Shown piece after piece: positions 49,621 to 59,134 of a stretch of 64,000 nt of DNA. Source of the stretch: Desulfovibrio sp. 86 (GTDB taxonomy: Bacteria; Desulfobacterota; Desulfovibrionia; Desulfovibrionales; Desulfovibrionaceae); the NCBI RefSeq assembly GCF_902702915.1, contig NZ_LR738849.1:3302001-3366000 (forward strand), read 5' to 3'. A program made the position numbers and the translations under genes. Every line of letters begins with the position of its first letter. The first letter of the stretch is position 1. The notes beneath the pieces were generated by a model. That model had not been told where the DNA came from and made no database searches. It saw only the letters and a program-made list of their open reading frames with translations.

Positions 49621-50772
49621 CTAGTTGGCCGTTGGCGTAAAATGCACTTTGACAACAAGAACTTCGGCGCGTGATGTGTTGCGCATGGGCGGGCCCCAGG
49701 TGCCGGTTCCTGCTGACACCACAGAATGAAGCCCATTTTTGATCAGCAGGCCCAGCGGGTTTTCATACAGATTTTCCACCACCCAGTGAAAAGGCCATAG
49801 CTGGCCATAATGCGTGTGCCCGGAAAGTTCCAGCACTGCACCTGCCGTGCGCGCCTCATCCAGTGAAGAAGGCTGATGGTCCATGACGAAGAGCGGCAGA
49901 TCCCCATGCTCCGGCGGCAGATCAGCAAGGATTTCTTTGAGGCTTTTGCGCGGACTCCCGGAAAACATGTGGCCGCTTATATCATCCCTTCCAGCCAGAA
50001 CAAAGGCATTGTCCAGAACATGCCACTGGTCGCGCAGCACCCGCATGCCGCTGCGGCGCAGGATATCAAGGCTGTCATCAATGGGGCCGGAGATGTATTC
50101 ATGGTTGCCCGGCACCGCCCAATGGCCCAGCCGGGGTTGTATGCGGGCCAGGGCTGCGGCCATGGCTTCCACGTCAACCAGAACATGGTCGTCAAGGATG
50201 TCGCCAACGTAAAGGATGGCATCGGGCTTGTAGGGGGCCAGCAGATCCATGGCGCGCACAAGGCGCGGGGCCGTGATGATCCGCCCGAGATGCATGTCTG
50301 CCAGTACGCCGAGAACAAGGGGCGAATGCGTGTACTGCCGGGATACGGCATTGCTGGTGTGTATGGTCAGGTCATATTGCCGCACCACAGGGCAGGCGGC
50401 ATTGAGCCAACTGGCGCAGCCGATGACGAGAGGCAGGCCCACGACCATCAGGGTGGCCCCCCAACGGGGAGTCGTGGGGGGAACCGCCCAGAGGCGGCTT
50501 GCCAGCCCCCAGATGTCCATAAGCAGCACCAGGCAAAAAACATAGAAAAGCATGCCCAGCCAGAACGCGCCCGCCCGCAGCAGCCAGACCTCAGGGGCGG
50601 AATCGCCGCCAAGCTTGTACAGCAGGGGAAATGACGCGCCAAGCACAGCCACCGTGAGGCAGAGCGCCGGTCGCAGCCAGCCCGTATGGTCAAGAGCGCG
50701 CCATAGCCACCAGGTAACCCATCCATTGGCGAGGACAAGGGCAAACCCCGTCACCACGAAAAATTTTATCAT
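49621..50772 (-). CDS. Membrane metallophosphoesterase (YkuE-like)
   Basis: A 383-residue protein. Four N-terminal membrane helices (FFVVTGFALVLANGWVTWWL, RPALCLTVAVLGASFPLLY, AGAFWLGMLFYVFCLVLLMDI, LMVVGLPLVIGCASWL) occupy residues 1-125. The rest is a calcineurin-like phosphoesterase with LADMHLGR, GDILDD, GNHEYI and GHTHYGQ. The active site lies on the periplasmic side by topology. The YkuE group includes enzymes acting on UDP-2,3-diacylglucosamine and lipids. The gene is convergent with the glycosyltransferase. Confidence 0.88.
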   Translation of the reverse strand: MIKFFVVTGFALVLANGWVTWWLWRALDHTGWLRPALCLTVAVLGASFPLLYKLGGDSAPEVWLLRAGAFWLGMLFYVFCLVLLMDIWGLASRLWAVPPTTPRWGATLMVVGLPLVIGCASWLNAACPVVRQYDLTIHTSNAVSRQYTHSPLVLGVLADMHLGRIITAPRLVRAMDLLAPYKPDAILYVGDILDDHVLVDVEAMAAALARIQPRLGHWAVPGNHEYISGPIDDSLDILRRSGMRVLRDQWHVLDNAFVLAGRDDISGHMFSGSPRKSLKEILADLPPEHGDLPLFVMDHQPSSLDEARTAGAVLELSGHTHYGQLWPFHWVVENLYENPLGLLIKNGLHSVVSAGTGTWGPPMRNTSRAEVLVVKVHFTPTAN

Positions 50773-50785
50773 AAATGGATGCGCC

Positions 50786-53700
50786 TTATGAAGCCCATGC
50801 GGCTATAGCCTTGTCCAGATCCGGGCCAGGGCTGACCTTGAGGTTGTTGTCCAGATGCAGATGGCAGACGTGTCCTTCAAGGCAGACCTGGGCGTGAGTT
50901 TCCACGGGGCCAGGATGGTTTTCAAGGATGTTGCGCAGCGCCAGCAAGTCCTCCCGGCCCATACGGTGCGAGGGAATCTGCACGCATACCGGAGTATCGT
51001 TGAGCCCGCAGCACTCGGCCATCAGCAACAGACTTTGACCCAGAAGTTTGAGTTCGCGGGGGGCGTCCTCATTGTCTTCGTCCAGATCGCGGCTGTCTTC
51101 CGGCTCCTTGTCCAGCCTGGCGGTAAGGCACAGCGGCTGCTCCGAATGGAGCAGCTGGCGAACTTCCGCATAACTGCGAGGGAAAAAGGTCACCTCGCCA
51201 TGGCCCGTGAGGTCTTCAATGGCCGCAAAAGCCATGCGTTCGCCCTTGCTCTTGGTTATGACCTCGCGAATGCCGGTTACAAGCACGGCGCAGCGCACCT
51301 CGGCGCCGGGAAACATGTCGCGGGCGTCTTCAAGGGTTGTGAGTCCCAGACGGCGGATTTCACGCACATAGGGCTGCAGCGGATGGCTTGTAAGAAAGAA
51401 ACCCAGAGCCTCTTTTTCGGCGCGCAGTTTGTCTTCGTCGGGCATTTCGGGCAGATCGGCTTCAGGGCAGTCGAGCCCGATGCCGGGCTGCGGCGCGCTT
51501 TCCACCGCCGGGGCCATGGCCAGCAAAGACACCTGATTGGAGTTTTTGTCCTTGGCCTTTTTCTGCGCGCGGGAGACCACTGCTTCAAGCGAAGCCAGCA
51601 TGGCGGCGCGTGCCACGCCAAAGCAGTCGCAAGCGCCGCCCTTGATAAGAGATTCCAGAACGCGCTTGGTAACCTTGCGCAGGTTCACGCGGCAGCACAG
51701 GTCAAAGAGCGAGGCGAATTCTCCCTCAGCATTGCGGGATTCCACCAGTTCGCGGATGGCTTCGTCGCCCACGTTCTTGATGCCGCCCAGCCCGAATACG
51801 ACCTTGCCTTCATAGGCCGTAAACTCGCGCTGGCTGCGGTTCACTGAAGGCTGCACAACATCAATGCCCATGTCTTTGCAGCAGGAGACGTATTTGAGCA
51901 GCTTGTCCTGATTGCCCATTTCCGAGGTGAGCAGGGCAGCCATAAATTCAACTTTAAAGTGAACCTTGAGATAGGCGGTGTAGTAGGAAATGAGAGCATA
52001 GGCGGCAGAGTGCGACTTGTTGAAGCCGTATTCCGCAAATTTTTCCATCAAGTCGAATATTTCGTTGGCTTTTTCTTCGCTGATGCCGTTACTTGTGGCG
52101 CCAGCCACAAAGGTGACGCGCTCCTTGGCCATGGCTTCGGCCTTTTTCTTGCCCATGGCGCGGCGCAGCAGGTCGGCTCCGCCCAGCGTGTAGCTGGCGA
52201 TGATCTGGGCGATCTGCATGACCTGTTCCTGGTACACGATAACGCCGTAGGTGTCGCGCAGGCAGTCGGTAAGCGAGTCATGAGGGTAGATGACGGGCAC
52301 CTGGCCGTGCTTTCGCTTGATGAATTCGTCAACCATGCCGGACCCGAGAGGGCCGGGCCGATATAGCGCCAGCATGGCGATGATGTCTTCAAAGCACGTG
52401 GGCCGCAGCATGCGCAGATACTGGCGCATGCCCGAGCTTTCCACCTGAAAAACGCCATCGGTCTCGCCCCTGGCATACAGGTCGTAAGTTTCGGTATCGG
52501 TGAGCGGCAGATTGTCCAGATCCGGCGGAGATTGCCCCTGAAGGCTGATGTTGTCCAAGGTGTCCTGAATCAGGGTCATGGTCTTGAGACCCAGAAAGTC
52601 GAATTTCACCAGCCCGGCTTTTTCGGTCATGGGGCCGTCGAACTGGGTCACAAGTTCGCCGCGTTTACCCAGATAGAGGGGCAGGTATTCCTCCATGGGC
52701 TTGTCGGACACCACAAGGCCTGCGGCATGGGTGGAGGCGTGGCGCGCGAGCCCTTCAAGACGACGTGCCGTATCCAGCAGGTGCTTGACCTGCTGGTCTT
52801 CAAGGTAGAGCTTTTCCAGTTCTGGTTCGGCTTCAAGCGCTTTCTTAATGGTCATCTTGAGGTCGGCGGGCACCAGTTTGGCAATCCGGTCGGTTTCGGC
52901 AAAGCTCATGCCCAACGCACGGCCCACGTCGCGCACCACGCCCTTGGCCTTCATGGTGCCAAAGGTGGTGATCTGCGCCACCGACCCCTCGCCGTAGGTT
53001 TCAACCATATGCCTGATGACGTCGCCCCGACGCCGTTCGCAGAAGTCCACGTCGATATCGGGCAATGACACGCGTTCGCTGTTCAAAAAGCGTTCAAACA
53101 GCAGATTGTAGGGGATGGGGTCAAGGTTTGTGATGCGCAAGGCCCATGCCACCAGCGATCCGGCGGCCGATCCGCGCCCCGGGCCTACAGGAATATTGTT
53201 GTTTTTTGCCCAGTTGATGAATTCCTGCACGATGAGGAAGTAGCTTGGAAAGCCCATTTCCAGAATGACGCGCAGTTCGTACTGCAGGCGTTCACGGTAC
53301 ATGTCGGCATTGATGGAAGCCCGATCCGGGTGTTTTTTCAGCCTTTTTTCAAGACCATCTTCGGCCAGACGGCGGAATTCCGATTCCATGCTGGCCCCTT
53401 CGGGCAACTGGTACACGGGGAAATAATGGTTGCCGAAGTCCAGAGCCACATTGCATTCCTCGGCAATGCGCATGGTGTTGGACAGCGCTTCGGGCACATG
53501 GCTGAATGACTTTTCCATCTCTTCAATGGATTTGTAGTACAACTCATGGGTGCCGAACTTCATGCGCTTGGGGTCATCCATGGTGGTCTGCGTCTGTATG
53601 CAGAGCAGAACTTCATGGGCTTCGGCGTCGTCCGCGCCAAGGTAATGGCAGTCGTTGGTGGCCACCAGGGGCAGTTTGCAGGTTTCGGCCAACTCCATAA

Positions 53701-54268
53701 GGGCAATATTGGCTTTTTCCTGCTCTTTCAGTCCGTTGGATTGCAGCTCAAGGTAAAACCGGCCAGGGTAGATGCTGGCGTACTCCAGGGTGAGTTTTTT
53801 GGCGAGATCCATATTATCGGCCAAGATGGCGCGGGGGATTTCGCCGGCGATGCAGGCTGAAAGGCAGGTAAGCCCTTCGGAATATTTGCGCAGCAGGGCC
53901 TTGTCCACGCGGGGTTTGTAGTAAAAACCCTCAAGAAAACCGTGACTTACCAGTTTGACAAGATTGTGGTAGCCCGTTTTATTTTGCGCCAGCAAAATCA
54001 GGTGGTTACGTTTGCGGGCCAGCGGCGATTCCGTTTTTTTGTCCGTATGGTCATGGCAGACGTAAACCTCGCAGCCGAATATGGGCTTGACGCCGAAGTC
54101 TTTGCAGCCCTGATAAAAGTAGGCTGCGCCAAAAAGATTGCCATGGTCTGTAATGGCGCAGGCGGGCATGCCGAAATCTTTGGCGCGGGCGCAAAGATCC
54201 TTGATGCGTATGGCGCCGTCCAGGAGGCTGTACTCGGTATGGCAATGCAAATGAACGAAATCGGACAT
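50786..54268 (-). CDS. dnaE: DNA polymerase III alpha subunit
   Basis: A 1160-residue protein starting at the ATG at 54268 (GGAGAGTTC upstream). The order is: PHP domain (residues 1-220, HLHCHTEYSLLDGA), palm with GPGRGSAAGSLV (362-373) and the catalytic PDIDVDF (403-409), fingers, tandem HhH, OB fold and tau-binding C-terminus. The length agrees with the type-1 DnaE of most bacteria. It is the replicative polymerase and is essential. Confidence 0.97.
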   Translation of the reverse strand: MSDFVHLHCHTEYSLLDGAIRIKDLCARAKDFGMPACAITDHGNLFGAAYFYQGCKDFGVKPIFGCEVYVCHDHTDKKTESPLARKRNHLILLAQNKTGYHNLVKLVSHGFLEGFYYKPRVDKALLRKYSEGLTCLSACIAGEIPRAILADNMDLAKKLTLEYASIYPGRFYLELQSNGLKEQEKANIALMELAETCKLPLVATNDCHYLGADDAEAHEVLLCIQTQTTMDDPKRMKFGTHELYYKSIEEMEKSFSHVPEALSNTMRIAEECNVALDFGNHYFPVYQLPEGASMESEFRRLAEDGLEKRLKKHPDRASINADMYRERLQYELRVILEMGFPSYFLIVQEFINWAKNNNIPVGPGRGSAAGSLVAWALRITNLDPIPYNLLFERFLNSERVSLPDIDVDFCERRRGDVIRHMVETYGEGSVAQITTFGTMKAKGVVRDVGRALGMSFAETDRIAKLVPADLKMTIKKALEAEPELEKLYLEDQQVKHLLDTARRLEGLARHASTHAAGLVVSDKPMEEYLPLYLGKRGELVTQFDGPMTEKAGLVKFDFLGLKTMTLIQDTLDNISLQGQSPPDLDNLPLTDTETYDLYARGETDGVFQVESSGMRQYLRMLRPTCFEDIIAMLALYRPGPLGSGMVDEFIKRKHGQVPVIYPHDSLTDCLRDTYGVIVYQEQVMQIAQIIASYTLGGADLLRRAMGKKKAEAMAKERVTFVAGATSNGISEEKANEIFDLMEKFAEYGFNKSHSAAYALISYYTAYLKVHFKVEFMAALLTSEMGNQDKLLKYVSCCKDMGIDVVQPSVNRSQREFTAYEGKVVFGLGGIKNVGDEAIRELVESRNAEGEFASLFDLCCRVNLRKVTKRVLESLIKGGACDCFGVARAAMLASLEAVVSRAQKKAKDKNSNQVSLLAMAPAVESAPQPGIGLDCPEADLPEMPDEDKLRAEKEALGFFLTSHPLQPYVREIRRLGLTTLEDARDMFPGAEVRCAVLVTGIREVITKSKGERMAFAAIEDLTGHGEVTFFPRSYAEVRQLLHSEQPLCLTARLDKEPEDSRDLDEDNEDAPRELKLLGQSLLLMAECCGLNDTPVCVQIPSHRMGREDLLALRNILENHPGPVETHAQVCLEGHVCHLHLDNNLKVSPGPDLDKAIAAWAS

Positions 54269-54444
54269 GAACTCTCCGGAAATGCTGTAGAAAGAATGGA
54301 TTGAAGCGTGTGGTGCGGTGGGTCGCAAGCGCGCAGCGAGTGTGAATGGTCTTTATAGCAAATGAGTCACCATGCCTCAAGCGGTTGATAGGCATGCGGA
54401 CCCGGCGCATTGCCTTGCGTTCGGGCAGGGCGTATAAAAAAGTC

Positions 54445-55266
54445 ATGGAAACAAGTACGGTAACCGCGTGCGATATCAGCGCGCATGAAAAATGGTTTGC
54501 GGCATATGCTGCCGGCAAGTGTGCGGAGGAGTCAGCCAATCCCCGTGGCGATGTGGGGCCCATGCACCTGAAAATACGGCACAGCATGGCTGTATTGGAG
54601 AATGCCAGGCGCATGGCTGCCTGCGAGAATTTTTCTTCCGTGCAGCGGCGCGTCTGCCTGCTTGCTGCGCTGTATCATGATCTGGGACGGTTCGAGCAGT
54701 ATTTGCGGTTTCATACCTTCAAGGACAAAGAGTCGTGCGATCACGGCCAGATGGGGGTGCGCATCCTCAAGCAGCAAAAGCGCCTCAATGATGAAACCCC
54801 TCTTGTGCGCAAAGCAGTGTTGGCTGCGGTGGCGCTGCACAACCGTTTCGCCTTGCCCAGGGGCTTGCCGGAACTTACGGCCACAGCCGCCCATGTTGTG
54901 CGCGACGCCGACAAACTGGATATTCTGCGCGTCATGGACGAACACCTGAGCGGGCCAGGCCCGTACAATCCCACAGTTGTGCTGAGCCTGCCCGATACGC
55001 CCGGCGTTTACAGCGAGGCAGTGCTGCGGGCGGCGCGTGAGGGACGTGTGGCGGCCTATGCCGACCTGCGCAGCGTCAATGATTTTCGCCTGCTGCTGGG
55101 GACCTGGTTTTTCGACATGCATTTCGCCTCAAGCCGCCGTCAGTTTGTGGAGGACGGCCATGCCCTGAACCTTTTGCGAGGTCTGCCCGAACACGCTCCC
55201 TACGGACAGGTCAGGCAGGTGATGCTTGAAAAACTTGAAGCGCTGCGTGAAGCGGCATCATCCTGA
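54445..55266 (+). CDS. HD-domain phosphohydrolase
   Basis: A 273-residue protein from the ATG at 54445 (METSTVTACDISAHEKWF). I do not see a strong SD; the preferred start is based on codon use. HD-type metal motifs: H...ALYHDLGRFEQ, HNRFALPRG and RDADKLDILRVMDEH. Likely cytoplasmic phosphohydrolase of unknown substrate, probably a nucleotide or (p)ppGpp-like compound. It is divergent from dnaE, with 176 bp between. Confidence 0.8.
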   Translation: METSTVTACDISAHEKWFAAYAAGKCAEESANPRGDVGPMHLKIRHSMAVLENARRMAACENFSSVQRRVCLLAALYHDLGRFEQYLRFHTFKDKESCDHGQMGVRILKQQKRLNDETPLVRKAVLAAVALHNRFALPRGLPELTATAAHVVRDADKLDILRVMDEHLSGPGPYNPTVVLSLPDTPGVYSEAVLRAAREGRVAAYADLRSVNDFRLLLGTWFFDMHFASSRRQFVEDGHALNLLRGLPEHAPYGQVRQVMLEKLEALREAASS

Positions 55267-55316
55267 AACTGTGCCCGCGACAACCCCCGGCCAGAATCCG
55301 GACTTTACGCCCACGC

Positions 55317-55823
55317 ATGCATAAGGCCGACCAAGAAATGAGCGTATTGCACAGTGACCAGCCAGCATGGAGGGGCTTGACGGATCTTCCCGAACCCCCA
55401 CGTTTTTTTCCGTCAGCCGCGCTTGCGGCCAGAATTCCCTGGCCTGTTGAAGCCCTGGCCACGCCGCTCAATCCTGCTCCCGAATCCCTGTACAGCATGC
55501 TTGGCGCACCTCGGCCGCTTTTGTGCATGGCGTACAGGCTTTTTTATCTTTCACTACCACAAGGCGAGGCTTTTCTGAGTCTTGCCCTGGCCGCCGCAAG
55601 CGAGGTGCTGGTGGCGGATTTCAAATGCGCCGAACGTAACCTGGAGTTGCCTTGCGCCGCCGCTGCGGCATGTCTGCGGGGACTGTGCGGGGTCCGGGGC
55701 ACGTCATTTATGCGCGCTGGCGGACTTGAGGGCATGGTTCACCGTCTGGAGTTGACGGTTTCAGAGCGTCGTACCCTTCTTGGCGGAGCGGCGGTTTTGC
55801 TGCGGTTGCACGCTGCACGCTGA
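55317..55823 (+). CDS. Hypothetical protein, possible methyltransferase relative
   Basis: A 168-residue protein (start at 55317 or at the in-frame ATG at 55338; neither has a strong SD). The middle reads ALAAASEVLVADFKCAERNLELPCAAAAACLRGLCG, which vaguely recalls the C-terminal half of SAM-dependent methyltransferases, lacking the SAM-binding N-terminal motif. It could be a truncated or divergent relative, or a different Ala-rich protein. It follows the HD gene by 50 bp in the same direction. Confidence 0.5.
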   Translation: MHKADQEMSVLHSDQPAWRGLTDLPEPPRFFPSAALAARIPWPVEALATPLNPAPESLYSMLGAPRPLLCMAYRLFYLSLPQGEAFLSLALAAASEVLVADFKCAERNLELPCAAAAACLRGLCGVRGTSFMRAGGLEGMVHRLELTVSERRTLLGGAAVLLRLHAAR

Positions 55824-55906
55824 TCAGACTGCAACCGCATGCGGAGCAGAGCGTGCGGAATAACTGCACACGGGAACTCCTGCATCTGGAAAACCTAAAC
55901 GCGGCA

Positions 55907-55927
55907 CAGAGCGCCCGAAGCGCTCTG
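55907..55927. terminator. Possible weak bidirectional terminator
   Basis: CAGAGCGC and GCGCTCTG form an 8-bp stem with a five-base loop between convergent genes. There is no strong T run, so support is limited. Confidence 0.4.
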
Positions 55928-55978
55928 TTGGAAAAATTTGCGGGCTGGCGGCTAGCGCGTGAGCGCGCCGTCCCTGGC

Positions 55979-57193
55979 TCACTGACCCGCAGGCGTCGTG
56001 GAGATGGGCGAAGCCGCAGGAGCAGGCGCGGTACGGCCGTCACTACCGGGTGCATCGGGCGAAAGCAGGTTTTCGGGCACAACGCCGGGCCCCGGCACGG
56101 TAAGCGTTTCGGGGTTGATGCTGTACCATGCAAACCACATGGAATAGCCACCGAAGTATTCCGGCATTGACGCACCCTTCATGTTGCCCTCAACGGCCGC
56201 GCCTGTTGAGGGATCCCATATGCTGCGGGTCTTCAGATCCATAAGTTTGCCGTAACGGCTGATGAACAGGAAGGGTTCGGCCCATATCTGGCGGTTGAAC
56301 ACGCGCACCACGTTGAGCTTGGCATCGTGCGTGGCCAGTAGAGCGTGCGGCCCTGCAAAAAAATTCACCGCGCCCTTTTTCTTCACATAGGCCACATCAA
56401 TGGCCAGCAAATAGCCTTCATATTCCAGGCAAAGCATATGGGCCTTGCGTGGAAAGCGCTTGTCCATCCGCTGAACAGGGTAGATGAGCCTGTCGTTGTC
56501 GTAATAGTTCCCCTTGCGCAGATAATTGCCGTAAGGATCACGGCCGTAAGGGCGGGTTCCGGCAGGCTTGCCCATAACCGGCGCATTGGGATACACGCTG
56601 CGGGCCGCACCCCAGTTGGTCCAGAATACGGGAACGGTAGGCAGACCTCTGCCCATAAGGGGGCCGTCAAAGGCCATGCCTGTTTCCTGCAGCCACAGGC
56701 TGCCCGAATTTCGGTCAATGAGAACGCTGTTGCCGTCGTAAAGGCGGCCTTCAACGTCAAAAATAAGATTAAGACCGCCCATGGAGGCGTTGTAGGCCAT
56801 CAGCGTGCCTGTGGTGGGACAGTAGGTAATGGCGTAGGCCACATCATCAACCACCTCGTTGACCACCTGATGCCAGACCATGAATCGTTGCGGGTAGATG
56901 TGCGGCCCATTGGGCAGCATGACCACAAAAACGACTTCTTCGGCGCTGGTGTTGAGGTCGGCATCGATAACGCGGTCATAGCGGGGTCTGTACAGCGAGG
57001 GAATGGCCCCGTATGAGACGCCGGTTTCCACCAGCTTGCCCATAATGGCCGCCAGTTCCTCCATACTTTTTGGGCGGGCCTGGGCTTCGGGCAGGCAGAC
57101 GAGCAGCATCAGCAGCGGCAGAAAGAGCCCGAGAAAAATGCGGGAAAGCGCGGGACGCTTCAAGCGGACAGGGGATTTTTTTGCCATAAGCAT
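55979..57193 (-). CDS. DUF3179 domain protein
   Basis: A 404-residue protein. The ATG at 57193 has AGGA 7 nt upstream, and the frame to 57385 is too long. A signal sequence or anchor is present (IFLGLFLPLLMLLVCLPEAQA). The mature part carries the DUF3179 features: SYGAIPSLYRPRYDRVIDADL, VNEVVDDVAYAITYCPTTGTLMAYN, RNSGSLWLQETGMAFDGPLMGRGL. It is periplasmic or lipid-linked; the DUF3179 function is not known. A Pro/Ala-rich C-terminal tail follows. It ends convergent with the gene at 55317. Confidence 0.8.
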   Translation of the reverse strand: MLMAKKSPVRLKRPALSRIFLGLFLPLLMLLVCLPEAQARPKSMEELAAIMGKLVETGVSYGAIPSLYRPRYDRVIDADLNTSAEEVVFVVMLPNGPHIYPQRFMVWHQVVNEVVDDVAYAITYCPTTGTLMAYNASMGGLNLIFDVEGRLYDGNSVLIDRNSGSLWLQETGMAFDGPLMGRGLPTVPVFWTNWGAARSVYPNAPVMGKPAGTRPYGRDPYGNYLRKGNYYDNDRLIYPVQRMDKRFPRKAHMLCLEYEGYLLAIDVAYVKKKGAVNFFAGPHALLATHDAKLNVVRVFNRQIWAEPFLFISRYGKLMDLKTRSIWDPSTGAAVEGNMKGASMPEYFGGYSMWFAWYSINPETLTVPGPGVVPENLLSPDAPGSDGRTAPAPAASPISTTPAGQ

Positions 57194-57290
57194 ACGTTTT
57201 CCTGACGCAGCGTGCATTGCCGCCCTGGCCTGTTCGGCGAAGGATGCGAGGGCTTGCGCAAGGCCAGGGGGCGTATGCTCCGGCCTGCTG

Positions 57291-58178
57291 TCAACGCAGA
57301 TCCTTTTCCTTGCGGTGCGTGGGCAGGTAATCGCTGTAGATATAGTCGCGCAATGCCTGAGGCCAGGGGCGGGGTTTTTTGCCAAGAAATGCGCTCAGTT
57401 TGCTGTTATTCAGTACGGAAAATGCCGGGCGTCGCGCTTTTTGCGGCCACTGGCTCGAATCAATGGGCACAACCCGGCAGGATGCCGCAGCCAGCGCAAT
57501 GGATTCACACGCCAGCTCACACCAACTGGCTTGGCCGCTGTTGACGGCGTGCCAAAGGCCCGTGGCCTGCTTTTCGGCCAGCGCGGCGCTCCATTGGGCC
57601 AGATCCATGCTGTAGGTTGGTGAGCCTACCTGATCGTACACAACATTGATGGCGTCACGTTTCACACAAGCTGCCACAATGGTGTCCACAAAATTTTTTC
57701 GCCCCGGGCCGAAAAGCCAGGCCGTGCGCAGTACGCAGGAGCGTTCAGGCAGGCTGCGCAGCACGGCCTGTTCGCCTTCCAGCTTGGTGCGGCCATATAC
57801 GGACTGCGGGTGCACTTCATCACTTTCGGTCAGGGGCGTTTCGCCATGACCGGAAAAGACAAAGTCTGTGCTGTAATGGATCAGATGCCCGTGCCCGAGC
57901 GAGCGTAGAATGTGGGCCAGCGCGTCCGGCAAGGCCCGGTTAAGCTCACCGGCAGCTTCAGCGTCATCTTCGGCGGCGTCCACAGCGGTATAGCCCACGG
58001 CATTAAAAACCACATCGGCGTGAACCGCATTCAGGCGGGATTGCAGAAAATCAAAATTCAGCATGTCGCCGTCTTGCCGCCCCAATGTCTCAACCTGCCA
58101 GCCCCGTGCCGTAAGTACATGCACAAGAGCCTGCCCCAGCAGACCGGTTGCGCCTCCCAAAATCAGCGCCTTTGCCAT
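57291..58178 (-). CDS. rfbD: dTDP-4-dehydrorhamnose reductase
   Basis: A 295-residue SDR-type enzyme of the RmlD family. NAD(P)-binding GGATGLLGQAL at residues 8-18, then STDFVFSG, the catalytic YGRTKLEGE (Tyr-X3-Lys) and a C-terminal substrate loop (RPAFSVLNNSKLS). It reduces dTDP-4-keto-rhamnose, the last step to dTDP-L-rhamnose for O-antigen or other glycans. The start at 58178 has only a G-rich stretch upstream; an ATG at 58199 is possible. Without rfbA-C nearby, the related MAT2B-like activity cannot be excluded. Confidence 0.85.
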   Translation of the reverse strand: MAKALILGGATGLLGQALVHVLTARGWQVETLGRQDGDMLNFDFLQSRLNAVHADVVFNAVGYTAVDAAEDDAEAAGELNRALPDALAHILRSLGHGHLIHYSTDFVFSGHGETPLTESDEVHPQSVYGRTKLEGEQAVLRSLPERSCVLRTAWLFGPGRKNFVDTIVAACVKRDAINVVYDQVGSPTYSMDLAQWSAALAEKQATGLWHAVNSGQASWCELACESIALAAASCRVVPIDSSQWPQKARRPAFSVLNNSKLSAFLGKKPRPWPQALRDYIYSDYLPTHRKEKDLR

Positions 58179-58343
58179 TCTGACCCCCCCATGCGGCATG
58201 CCCCGCTATGTGCGTGGATATGCGATCTCATGTGCGGCCACTGTATCTATGAGAACCGTATGGGTCAATATGGGACGCGCATAAGATGATTCGGCGTCAC
58301 GCCTTCTTGCCACCATGCTGCAAGTAACGTACAAATGTGACCC

Positions 58344-59126
58344 ATGAGACGTGCGATTTTATTGGTAGCTTTTGGCGCAAGCAGCGCTCAGGGACAAAAT
58401 GCCCTCAAGGGATTTGACGCTCTGGTGCGCCAGCATTACCCTGGAATTCCCGTGCGTTGGGCCTACACTTCTCTTTTGTTGCGCGAACGCCTGGCCCAGG
58501 CCAGGCAGAAGAGCGATTCCGTCCGTAAAGCTTTGCAGCGTCTTTCTTTCGAGCGTTTTACGCACGTGGCGGTGCAGCCCCTGCAGACCATTCCGGGGCG
58601 CGAGCATGGCGAAGTGTGCGCGGCGGTGGATGAGGCCATGTCCAATGACAACCTCTGCTGCCGCGTAGGGGTGCCCCTGCTGTCCACGGAAGAAGACCTG
58701 CATGCGACGACACAGGCCATTTTGCGCCATTTGCCCCCTGAGCGGATAGCGGGAGAAGACGTGGTCTTTATGGGCCACGGAGCAGAACATCAGGCTGTGG
58801 CCCGGTATGCCGATTTGGCGCAGGCCGTGTATGCGCTTGACCCGCACGTGCATGTGGGGGCCATGAACGGCGCTGTGCTGCTTGAAGATATTTTACCCCG
58901 TCTGACGTCTGAGCGCGTGTGGCTCATGCCTTTGCTCTCCGTTGTGGGCAATCATGCCCTCAAGGATATGGCAGGCCAGGGCGGTACGTCCTGGCGCGGC
59001 AGGGTTGAGGCATTGGGGCACCAGTGTGTTCCCGTGTTGAAAGGTACGGCGGAATACGCCGGTTTTGCTGAAATATGGTTGCGGCATCTGGATTATGCCG
59101 CCCAAACCTGTTTCGAATTTGCATGA
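58344..59126 (+). CDS. cbiK: Sirohydrochlorin cobaltochelatase, cytoplasmic type
   Basis: A 260-residue CbiK-type chelatase: MRRAILLVAFGASSAQGQNALKGF start, metal site GHGAEH (H145) and VGNHALKDM (H204), matching the two His of the Salmonella enzyme (H145, H207). No signal peptide, so this is the cytoplasmic form that makes cobalt-sirohydrochlorin for B12; Desulfovibrio species also have a periplasmic form. It may also serve iron for siroheme. It is co-oriented with the lipoprotein gene, 8 bp downstream. Confidence 0.92.
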   Translation: MRRAILLVAFGASSAQGQNALKGFDALVRQHYPGIPVRWAYTSLLLRERLAQARQKSDSVRKALQRLSFERFTHVAVQPLQTIPGREHGEVCAAVDEAMSNDNLCCRVGVPLLSTEEDLHATTQAILRHLPPERIAGEDVVFMGHGAEHQAVARYADLAQAVYALDPHVHVGAMNGAVLLEDILPRLTSERVWLMPLLSVVGNHALKDMAGQGGTSWRGRVEALGHQCVPVLKGTAEYAGFAEIWLRHLDYAAQTCFEFA

Positions 59127-59134
59127 GGTGATGT